Assembly: GCA_964398805.1 (NCBI GenBank)
Contig: CAYNNI010000031.1
Location: 1-12,435 of the forward strand
Source of the DNA: CAISDH01 sp964398805
GTDB taxonomy: Archaea > Micrarchaeota > Micrarchaeia > Micrarchaeales > Micrarchaeaceae
Length of the DNA stretch: 12,435 nucleotides
Direction of reading: 5' to 3'
The position numbers and the translations under genes were made by a program. Positions 1-5,721 of this stretch are shown here, one piece after another (within the stretch, counting starts at the first letter, position 1; the number at the start of each line of letters is the position of its first letter). The notes below the pieces were generated by a model. It was not told the origin of the DNA and did not search any database. It worked only from the letters and a program-made list of their open reading frames with translations.

Positions 1-2
1 AT

Positions 3-1313
3 GAAGAACTTTCTAAACTAATCTTTGAAAAGTATGCCAGAGAAGACCCTGAGAGAGTTTTTGGTATTCTTGAACCATATCTAGAAATCGTTAATGGGGA
101 GTACCTACACTGGGATGAAATACAAATTGATAATCGATTCAAGGATGTCGATATTAAATTATTGTGGGCACTGGTCAAATTAGCCCGCGATGCCAACATT
201 AGACCTATCAAACTTGATGGCCTGATACTGCGATATTTCCAGACACCTCATATAGAGAAATTACTTCATGATTTAGATAGGCGGGTAAGTGGTAAACTTA
301 GCTATGAAGAGTATATACTAGGAACGGACTTGAAAAAGAAGTATCTAGTAAATTCACTAATGGAGGAGGCAATCGCATCTAGTCAATTAGAAGGTGCCGC
401 AACCACTAGAGTGGTCGCAAAAAGAATGTTGAGAGAGAATAGGAAACCCCGAAATAAATCAGAGCAAATGATAGTGAACAACTATCTCACGATGATGTAT
501 ATTAAAGAGCATGCAAAACAAGAGCAGAAACTAACCGTTGAACTTATCAAAGACATTCATAAGAAAATTACAACAGATACGCTCGAAAGAAAAGAATATG
601 AGGGCACAATAAGGATAGATAATGAAGTAGTAGTTGTATTCTCGATTGACGGACAAACATATACCCCCCCGGATTACAAGAACATCGACGGACTCCTGAG
701 TCAACTTTGTGATTTCGTTAATAATGGCGAATCGGATAAATATTATCTTCATCCATTCATCAAAGCCATAGTGCTCCATTATATGATAGGATACATACAT
801 GCGTTTTATGACGGAAATGGACGCACGGCAAGAGCGTTATTCTATTGGTACTTAATAACACAAAACTATGATTATCTAGAGTACATTGCAGTTTCTACAG
901 CCATACATAATGCTCCTGCACAATATGCACGCTCATATCTTTATTCTGAAAAGGACAGTAATGATGTTACATATTTCGTAAAGTTCAATTTACGCCAATT
1001 AGACATTGCGGTAACATCGTTTGAAAAGTACGTTGATAAGACCAAGTTGGAGAATAAGAGGATTTTCGAGACCATACGTAAGAACCGAGAATTAAATTTC
1101 CGTCAAGCAGACATACTTATCGACATGAGTAAGGATGAAAGACCTATGACTATATCTGCTATGCAAGAACGTTATGGTATTACATATCAAACTGCACGAG
1201 TAGACCTCTTTAAATTGGTTAAAAGAGGGTATTTGCACCATTTCGTGAAGGGAAAGCAGTTTATATTCACATTAGATAAAGAGAAGTGTTTGAGTGAAGA
1301 TTTGAGCAAGTGA
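3..1313 (+). CDS. Fic-family protein (AMPylase-like) with C-terminal winged HTH; 5' end outside window
   Basis: The frame is open from the left edge (first whole codon at 3), so this is the C-terminal 436 residues. A TTG at 162 could act as a start, but the upstream codons encode plausible Fic N-terminal sequence (acidic stretch, then WALVKLAR), so 162 is probably internal. The catalytic Fic loop HAFYDGNGRTAR lies at 798-833; Fic proteins usually transfer AMP from ATP to a Ser/Thr/Tyr of a target. An upstream SSQLEG (about 378-395) fits the inhibitory helix motif (S/T)xxxE(G/N), implying an autoinhibited enzyme. The C-terminal 60 residues look like a winged helix-turn-helix (ITYQTARVDLFKLVKRGYL). 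The target is unknown. Codon use is AT-rich (many AGA, ATA, TTA, AAA), unlike every other gene here, suggesting horizontal transfer. It ends 31 bp from tRNA-Trp. Confidence 0.88.
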   Translation, partial: EELSKLIFEKYAREDPERVFGILEPYLEIVNGEYLHWDEIQIDNRFKDVDIKLLWALVKLARDANIRPIKLDGLILRYFQTPHIEKLLHDLDRRVSGKLSYEEYILGTDLKKKYLVNSLMEEAIASSQLEGAATTRVVAKRMLRENRKPRNKSEQMIVNNYLTMMYIKEHAKQEQKLTVELIKDIHKKITTDTLERKEYEGTIRIDNEVVVVFSIDGQTYTPPDYKNIDGLLSQLCDFVNNGESDKYYLHPFIKAIVLHYMIGYIHAFYDGNGRTARALFYWYLITQNYDYLEYIAVSTAIHNAPAQYARSYLYSEKDSNDVTYFVKFNLRQLDIAVTSFEKYVDKTKLENKRIFETIRKNRELNFRQADILIDMSKDERPMTISAMQERYGITYQTARVDLFKLVKRGYLHHFVKGKQFIFTLDKEKCLSEDLSK

Positions 1314-1344
1314 TATTTACGGCTAAACATAATACCATAGAGTT

Positions 1345-1477
1345 TGGGGTTGCTGGGATTTGAACCCAGATTTGCAGGTTACTTCATCAATCGTAATTCC
1401 AGATCCTCATCATCGCTTTCGCTCAAAACGGTTTTACATCTGGAGCCTGCCGCGCGGCCAGGTTACGCTACAACCCC
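1345..1477 (-). tRNA. trnW: tRNA-Trp (CCA anticodon) with 60-nt intron
   Basis: On the minus strand a full cloverleaf can be drawn: acceptor GGGGTTG/CAACCCC, D stem GCGT/GCGC with GG in the loop, anticodon stem GCAGG/CCTGC, anticodon loop CTCCAGA, 4-nt variable region, T stem CTGGG/CCCAG with TTCAAAT loop, discriminator A. CCA is not encoded. Exon 1 is 1477-1440, the intron 1439-1380 and exon 2 1379-1345, so the intron sits at the usual archaeal position 37/38. The mature tRNA is 73 nt. The bulge-helix-bulge needed for splicing is imperfect (see findings). The 3' end faces the AT-rich Fic gene, as for a tRNA used as an integration site. Confidence 0.93.
1380..1439 (-). ncRNA. tRNA-Trp intron, candidate box C/D methylation guide
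   Basis: The intron holds two box-C-like motifs on the minus strand, ATGATGA (1413-1407) and TGATGA (1389-1384). Between them is a 12-nt guide segment (1406-1395) and a degenerate D'-like ACGA (1394-1391). Seven guide bases (1404-1398, ATCTGGA) pair perfectly with the exon/intron junction TCCAGAT (1444-1438), which spans the anticodon. The fifth guide base upstream of ACGA (1399) pairs with C34. A TTGA at 1426-1423 could act as the other D box if the excised intron is circular. The tRNA-Trp intron of Haloferax is an established C/D guide for C34 and U39. Function here is inferred, and both D boxes deviate from CTGA. Confidence 0.6.
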
Positions 1478-1498
1478 TGGTTTGTTTAAGTGTACGCC

Positions 1499-1510
1499 AC
1501 ATTTATTAGA
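1499..1510 (-). promoter_or_regulatory. Probable TATA box of tRNA-Trp
   Basis: The minus strand reads CTAATAAATG here, centred about 27 nt upstream of the tRNA 5' end at 1477, the spacing expected for an archaeal TATA box. The same A/T run lies between divergent transcripts and could also help promote the plus-strand DUF929 gene, for which a TTATAG-like element at about 1522-1527 is another candidate. Confidence 0.4.
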
Positions 1511-1599
1511 CTTGCGCTGCATTATAGCTGTGCATGCAGCGCTAGGTGCAGCCATGGATTGTGGAAGGATCGAATGCGCCTGCGAATCCCGGTGACGTG

Positions 1600-2412
1600 T
1601 TGAACAAGAAAATGCTGGTCTATGCGGCAGTTGCCGCCGTGGCGGTTCTGGCGGTGGCGTATTACCTCTTTGGCAGCGGTGGAAGCGGCCCAGCAGCATC
1701 CGATGGGCAAAAAGTCAGTGCCGAGATGATATCCAGGCTCTATGCGATAGCAAACAACCAGACGCTTGCTGGAGAGATTGGCATCGGTTCTGCGGCGTCT
1801 AACTTCCCGGCGGCTGTGAATGGCGCCACTCCTCTGGTTGGTGACAAACCCGCAATTGTCTACATAGGCACAGACTACTGCCCGTACTGCGCGATAACGA
1901 GGTGGTCGGTCATGCTTGCGCTTATGCGCTTTGGAAACTTCACCCTGCTGCACTATACCACTTCCAGCGCGAGCGACATCTATCCGAACAGCGCCACGTT
2001 CTCCTTCTACAATTCAAGCTACTCCAGCGCTCTGCTGAGCTTCGTAGCTGCAGAGACGCAGACGCGGGATGGAAAGCCTCTGCAGACGCTCAACGCCCTC
2101 GAAAACGCGACCTTTGACACGTATGACCTGCACAACAGCGCACTTCCGACGCAGCTTAGAGGGGGCATCCCGTTCATAGACTTCGCCAACAAGAGCGTGC
2201 AGGTAGGCTCGGCGGTGTCCCCGCAGATCATAAGCGGGAAGAACTGGACGCAGATAGTCGACGCCCTCCGCAACGTCAATTCCTCAGTAGCGCAGGGCAT
2301 AATAGGAAACGCCAATGTCTTCACGGCGTACATCTGCGCCTCCGACGCGTCCTTGAAGGGCGCTGCGGCGTGCAGCCATGATTACATAACCAGGATAAGG
2401 ATGATCAGCTAG
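1600..2412 (+). CDS. Membrane-anchored thioredoxin-like DUF929 protein (CPYC motif)
   Basis: A 270-residue protein with a short basic N-terminus (MNKKM), one hydrophobic helix rich in Ala/Val (about residues 5-24), a Gly/Ser linker and an extracytoplasmic domain. This contains GTDYCPYC (about residues 91-97), a thioredoxin-type CxxC, plus GGIPFID and a second Cys pair near the C-terminus, matching the archaeal DUF929 family. A thiol-redox or disulfide role outside the membrane is inferred; the substrate is unknown. I chose TTG at 1600 because GGTG (1591-1594) stands 5 nt before it, the same spacing as in ssb and rpl34e, and it gives a typical signal-anchor start. GTG at 1546, 1561 or 1597 or ATG at 1612 are alternatives. 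A 13-residue ORF (1554-1595) precedes it. The 3' end overlaps the convergent sulfatase-like gene by 8 bp. Confidence 0.8.
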   Translation: MNKKMLVYAAVAAVAVLAVAYYLFGSGGSGPAASDGQKVSAEMISRLYAIANNQTLAGEIGIGSAASNFPAAVNGATPLVGDKPAIVYIGTDYCPYCAITRWSVMLALMRFGNFTLLHYTTSSASDIYPNSATFSFYNSSYSSALLSFVAAETQTRDGKPLQTLNALENATFDTYDLHNSALPTQLRGGIPFIDFANKSVQVGSAVSPQIISGKNWTQIVDALRNVNSSVAQGIIGNANVFTAYICASDASLKGAAACSHDYITRIRMIS

Positions 2413-3820
2413 CATGCCTTGCCAGCGCATGGGCCAGGTGCCGGTTACTGCAGATTATGTTGTTGAGCTCTGTGGGATCCTTTGAAAGGTCATAGAGCTC
2501 GTCTTTTCTCGCTCCGAAGAAGTGCATCAGCTTCATGCTGCCGTGGTATACTGCGGTTGAGCGGATGTTCCAGCGCGATTTCGACTCGTATATGCGCTTT
2601 GCGTAGCTTGACCTCCCCTTGAGGTTGCGCAGAAGCTGCTCGTCCCAGCCTTCGCATATGCCGGTGTGCTCGGACAGCACGTACGGCTGCGCTCTGATGT
2701 TGCCGTCCAGGTAGCGCTCCTTTCCGGATGCGATATCCAAGATCGCCTGGTGTAGGGAAGTGAGGCTCGCTGTGTCTTCTACTGCGTCGTAGGTCCTAAC
2801 GAGCCGTCCGTTATCATAGTTTGCGGCAACTAGGGGCACGCGGGCGAGCCCCTCGTACGGGGGCAACGCATGGTAGAGCAGGCCGTGCTCCCCGAACAGC
2901 TGGCCGTGGTCCGAGGTAACGATTACCGTTGCGTTGTCCAGGACGCCTCCGGCTTTGAGCGCAGATATTGTCTTTGACACCATGCCGTCTAGATAATGCA
3001 GGCGCCGCACGTATGCTGAATGAAGCTTCTCGGCTGTGCTTCTGCCTAGGTCTTCAATTCCGCTGAGATAGAGCCATTTGTCCTGCACCACTTCCCTGCT
3101 GACGGGGTAGTTCTCGTGCGCCTCTATGTAGTTCAGGAACATGAACTGCGGACGGAAGTTGTAGTCGCGGGCGAGATACCTGCGCACCGCCTTTACCGCG
3201 TCGGAGGCGCCACGGTCGAGACGGTACGTGCCGTCGGTGGCCGCGACTCTCCTCGTGAGCCTGGATCTCAGGCCGAGATAGACGCTGTCTAAGGTACGCC
3301 TTGGCATCAGCCTCGACACGAGGCTGCTTACGCGGTACATCTTTTCCCGGGCTGATGCGCCTCCGTTTATTATGAACGAAACCTTCTCTACTATGCTCTT
3401 GTTGTACTTGATGTTGGAGTCCATCCACAGGTCGTAGACCTTGTCGAACCCAATCGCCATGTTGGTGAAGCTTGTTATGAAGGGGTTGTTGGAGAAGAGT
3501 GTCGAGAAGTACCCCAGCCGCGAGAGCTTGCACGCGAGAGTGTCTGCGTCGTCGGGCAGGAACTTCAGCCGTACCAGCCACGGGTCGATGCTGGGCTTGC
3601 CCGTGAAGAAGTCCTTTGATGCCTGCGATATCGAGGATACCTTGCTAGCGATGAAGAGCGACGCGTGCGCTGGCGCGGTCCACGTGCCCGGAGCTATTGC
3701 ATTCCTATAAGACGATGCCTTTCTCGCCAGGTAGGAAACCGATGGCATGATTCTGTAGTCGTACGCTTCGGCGGCCCGGGCCGTGTCTAGCAGAAGCACT
3801 ATTATGTTCTTCCTTTTCAT
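2405..3820 (-). CDS. Sulfatase-like alkaline-phosphatase-superfamily hydrolase/transferase
   Basis: A 471-residue protein with the core motifs of the superfamily: LLLDTAR at the N-terminus (metal ligand Asp12), GTWTAPAHASLF (residues 45-56), and VTSDHGQLFGEHG in the second half (Asp and His metal ligands). The position corresponding to the Cys/Ser of the sulfatase signature CxPxR is Thr48 in T-A-P-A-H. No formylglycine can form there, so it resembles the Thr-nucleophile phosphodiester transferases more than true arylsulfatases. There is no signal peptide or transmembrane segment, so it is probably cytoplasmic. The neighbouring GT2 gene suggests work on a cell-surface glycan or glycolipid (inference). 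A TATA box about 27 nt upstream of the ATG and the absence of a Shine-Dalgarno site suggest a leaderless mRNA. Confidence 0.82.
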   Translation of the reverse strand: MKRKNIIVLLLDTARAAEAYDYRIMPSVSYLARKASSYRNAIAPGTWTAPAHASLFIASKVSSISQASKDFFTGKPSIDPWLVRLKFLPDDADTLACKLSRLGYFSTLFSNNPFITSFTNMAIGFDKVYDLWMDSNIKYNKSIVEKVSFIINGGASAREKMYRVSSLVSRLMPRRTLDSVYLGLRSRLTRRVAATDGTYRLDRGASDAVKAVRRYLARDYNFRPQFMFLNYIEAHENYPVSREVVQDKWLYLSGIEDLGRSTAEKLHSAYVRRLHYLDGMVSKTISALKAGGVLDNATVIVTSDHGQLFGEHGLLYHALPPYEGLARVPLVAANYDNGRLVRTYDAVEDTASLTSLHQAILDIASGKERYLDGNIRAQPYVLSEHTGICEGWDEQLLRNLKGRSSYAKRIYESKSRWNIRSTAVYHGSMKLMHFFGARKDELYDLSKDPTELNNIICSNRHLAHALARHAS

Positions 3821-3840
3821 CGGTGATGTTACGCCGAAAC

Positions 3841-3853
3841 CCTTATTATAGCT
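3841..3853 (-). promoter_or_regulatory. TATA box for the sulfatase-like gene
   Basis: The minus strand reads GCTATAATAAGG. The box centre is about 27 nt before the ATG at 3820, so transcription should start at or within a few bases of the start codon. The 20 nt before the ATG contain no GGAGG/GGTG site. The 83-bp gap to the GT2 gene (3821-3903) holds nothing else I can recognise. Confidence 0.55.
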
Positions 3854-3903
3854 TCATGTGAAACGGTTTCGTGGTGCGGAACTCGGCGCACGGGCGCAGG
3901 AGG

Positions 3904-4620
3904 TCACCTTACCGGCGCGTAGTCCCTTCTGGGCTTCTTGAAAAGATGGTAAAGGGCGATGTTCTTCAGGTGGTACGTAAAATAGCGCAGCGTTCCCCAT
4001 GCCAGAATGCGTCTCGCGCTTGCGTACGCAAGCGCGTCTGAGGCATAAGTGATCTTCCCTACCTTCTTCAGCCTGTTCGACAGGTCCCAGTCCTCGTAGG
4101 TCATGAGGCTGCAGTTGAATCCGCCGACCTTGTCGAACACCGCCTTCTTAACTGCGAAGTTGGAGCCCACGATCGAAGGCCGGCCTATTAGTATGGAGGT
4201 CCTTACCAAAAGCACCGAAACGAGTCTGAAGCCGAGCCTCAGCCTCCTTGAAGTCTTTTCCAGGGGAAGTATCGGGCCCGTTGCGGCCACGGAGTTCCAG
4301 CCGTCCAATGCCCGCCGGTAAGCGGCGAGCAGCATGCTTGATGGTCTTGTGTCCGCATCTATGAAAACCAGTATCCCGCCTCGCGCCCGCGCCGCGCCCG
4401 CGTTCCTTGCCCTGCTTACGCCGCGCCGCCGCTCCATGATCACCTTTGCGTGCCTTCGCGCGATTTCCCGCGTCCTGTCCTTGCTGCCGCCGTCCACCAC
4501 TATCGTCTCGAAGTCCTTGAAGCTCTGGCGCGCCAGCCCTTCCAAAGAACACTCTATGTACTTCTCCTCGTTTAGCGCAGGTATAATCACAGATATTGCT
4601 GGCGCATTGCTCTCCATCAC
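3904..4620 (-). CDS. Family 2 (GT-A fold) glycosyltransferase
   Basis: A 238-residue protein with the GT2 pattern: SVIIPALNEEKYI (residues 10-22) for the first strand, VVDGGSKDRT (41-50) for nucleotide binding, GVSRARNAGA (67-76), the metal-binding DAD motif in FIDAD (88-90), and YEDWDLSNR (about 175-183) supplying the acidic base and the later ED/R contacts. It should transfer a sugar from a nucleotide-sugar to an acceptor on the cytoplasmic face. No strong transmembrane helix is seen, though the basic, aromatic C-terminus could touch the membrane. Donor and acceptor cannot be read from sequence. The start could be the first or second Met (4620 or 4617). It lies upstream of the sulfatase-like gene, which suggests a shared role in surface polymers or lipid glycosylation. 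Confidence 0.87.
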   Translation of the reverse strand: MMESNAPAISVIIPALNEEKYIECSLEGLARQSFKDFETIVVDGGSKDRTREIARRHAKVIMERRRGVSRARNAGAARARGGILVFIDADTRPSSMLLAAYRRALDGWNSVAATGPILPLEKTSRRLRLGFRLVSVLLVRTSILIGRPSIVGSNFAVKKAVFDKVGGFNCSLMTYEDWDLSNRLKKVGKITYASDALAYASARRILAWGTLRYFTYHLKNIALYHLFKKPRRDYAPVR

Positions 4621-4640
4621 AGGGATTGCTCTGGAATGGT

Positions 4641-4650
4641 TAAAATACGT
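4641..4650 (-). promoter_or_regulatory. TATA box for the GT2 gene
   Basis: The minus strand reads ACGTATTTTA, centred about 25 nt before the ATG at 4620. With no Shine-Dalgarno site in between, this again fits a leaderless transcript. The rest of the 100-bp gap to ssb shows no other feature. Confidence 0.45.
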
Positions 4651-4720
4651 GACGATGCCTGCAGCCGGGCCGGTAGCGTCCTCTTTACGCGCGCGGCATG
4701 TGGAAGGACCCTGAAAAGAG

Positions 4721-5068
4721 TCACTCCTCTGCTTCGAAGCTCGCTTCTCCTGTAGCGCCTGCTTGTCCGCCGGAGCCCTTCTCCACCACGCCTATCTTGC
4801 CGAACTTTCCAGTGGAAAGCTGCGGCGTGCCCCTGAACTCGTTAACGTAGCCGTTTGAGATCTCGACCGTGTCTCCAACGTCCACCGAATCGATGTCGTC
4901 GCCCCATAGCGACATTGCAATTGAGCCAGTGTCATCCTGCAGGGTTATGTCCGCGACACTCAGCCTCTTGCCATATTTCGTGACAACTTCCCTCGGGTCG
5001 CCCTTCTGAACTACCTTCGCCTGCAGCGTCACGTTGCTCGCTCCTACTTTTAGATCGCTTATTTTCAT
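4721..5068 (-). CDS. ssb: Single-stranded DNA-binding protein, single OB fold
   Basis: A 115-residue protein that starts MKISDLKVGASNVTLQAKVV and continues with DITLQDDTGSIAMSLWGDD and VDVGDTVEISNGYVNEFRG, the strand order of the RPA-like OB fold of short archaeal SSBs of the Sulfolobus type. After about residue 95 a Gly/Ala-rich linker leads to an acidic end (ASFEAEE), as in SSB tails that recruit partner proteins. It should coat single-stranded DNA during replication and repair. The start is supported by AGGTG 5 nt before the ATG. Its TATA box is about 52 nt upstream, so this mRNA has a leader of about 26 nt, unlike its leaderless neighbours. Confidence 0.85.
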   Translation of the reverse strand: MKISDLKVGASNVTLQAKVVQKGDPREVVTKYGKRLSVADITLQDDTGSIAMSLWGDDIDSVDVGDTVEISNGYVNEFRGTPQLSTGKFGKIGVVEKGSGGQAGATGEASFEAEE

Positions 5069-5115
5069 GCGTACACCTGGAACTCAAATAGAGTATGAAC
5101 CTTATGCGCAGAAAG

Positions 5116-5126
5116 TTATTTAATAC
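5116..5126 (-). promoter_or_regulatory. TATA box for ssb
   Basis: The minus strand reads TATTAAATAA, predicting a start site near 5094 and a leader of about 26 nt. That leader carries the AGGTG ribosome-binding site at 5078-5074. A leader with a Shine-Dalgarno site here, against leaderless neighbours without one, supports both readings. Confidence 0.5.
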
Positions 5127-5183
5127 AGTATGCACTTCTTCCGTTATTCTAGCGGCTCTGTGCGTATCTGTGTATACCGGTGC

Positions 5184-5594
5184 CTATACGCCGGGAAAGT
5201 TTTCGCGCACCCACTTCACGACAGCCTTAGCATCTCCGTCTGTTCGGACTAAGGATTTGAGCTGCTTCTCGACATGAGACACCTCGGCCTCTGGTTGTGC
5301 GCCTACGCGCCGCAGCACAGTTCTAATGCATTCGATAAGCTCGTCGGGATGGAACGGCTTGGCAACATGGTCGTCTGCACCGAGCTTCGGGCCTTTTATC
5401 CTCTCGTCATTACCATCTCTTGCGCTTAGCATGGTGGCTGGGATGTTGGAATGCGCCAGGAGCTTCGTGAGCGTCTCGCAGCCGCCCATCACAGGCATCA
5501 TGACGTCCATGACGACGATATCTGGATGCTGGGACTCTGCCTGCTCCAGCGCCTCAGCGCCGTTGGAAGCGGCAAGGCATCCGTAGCCCTCCAT
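5184..5594 (-). CDS. Response-regulator receiver domain lacking its first strand (possible decayed gene)
   Basis: The 136 residues align to a CheY-like receiver from helix 1 onward: DIVVMDVMMP carries the phosphoacceptor Asp30, MLSARD the strand-4 Ser57, and HVAKPF the strand-5 Lys79. Strand 1 with the acidic pair (usually VDDD/E) that binds Mg2+ is absent. The frame can be read upstream (EALLK, then PAAAS) to a stop at 5651-5649, but there are no acidic residues in the expected place and no start codon. No DNA-binding or enzyme domain follows; a basic tail of about 40 residues ends the protein. It may be degenerate, or a phosphorylation-independent docking module. No histidine kinase is in the window. 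The 5' end abuts the thermosome promoter region. No Shine-Dalgarno site is seen. Confidence 0.7.
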   Translation of the reverse strand: MEGYGCLAASNGAEALEQAESQHPDIVVMDVMMPVMGGCETLTKLLAHSNIPATMLSARDGNDERIKGPKLGADDHVAKPFHPDELIECIRTVLRRVGAQPEAEVSHVEKQLKSLVRTDGDAKAVVKWVRENFPGV

Positions 5595-5627
5595 CTTAAG
5601 TAGAGCCTCGGAGGCGGCTGCAGGTAA

Positions 5628-5641
5628 GGTATAAATATCTA
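5628..5641. promoter_or_regulatory. TATA-like element between the receiver gene and the thermosome
   Basis: The sequence GGTATAAATATC reads as a good TATA box on both strands. On minus it lies about 40 nt before the receiver ATG at 5594, giving a leader of about 14 nt. On plus it could drive a longer thermosome leader. Which gene uses it cannot be settled from sequence. Confidence 0.45.
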
Positions 5642-5673
5642 ACCGACGCTAGTAATATCGTCCTTCAAGAGTA

Positions 5674-5684
5674 GTGTATATACT
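5674..5684 (+). promoter_or_regulatory. Proximal TATA box of the thermosome gene
   Basis: GTGTATATAC is centred about 43 nt before the ATG at 5722, predicting a start site near 5703-5706 and a leader under 20 nt. A TTG at 5674 lies inside this box, which argues against translation starting there. Heat-shock control is usual for archaeal thermosomes, but I see no defined operator. Confidence 0.5.
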
Positions 5685-5721
5685 CGCTGGCATCGATGTT
5701 TCTGATTATAAAGGCGAAAAC

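Noticed and set aside
1344..1595. 83-codon plus frame across tRNA-Trp
   Set aside because: Most of it is the antisense of the tRNA and its intron; only the last 13 codons were kept as a possible leader ORF.
3054..3581. Long minus-strand frame of 175 codons within the sulfatase-like gene
   Set aside because: It is out of frame with the recognisable sulfatase motifs and has the Arg/His/Gln-rich composition of a frame shadow in G/C-rich DNA.
5162..5191. Nested inverted repeats (GCGTAT/ATACGC and GTATA/TATAC) around the receiver stop codon
   Set aside because: The stems are 5-6 bp with large loops and no T-run follows, so neither a terminator nor an operator can be supported.
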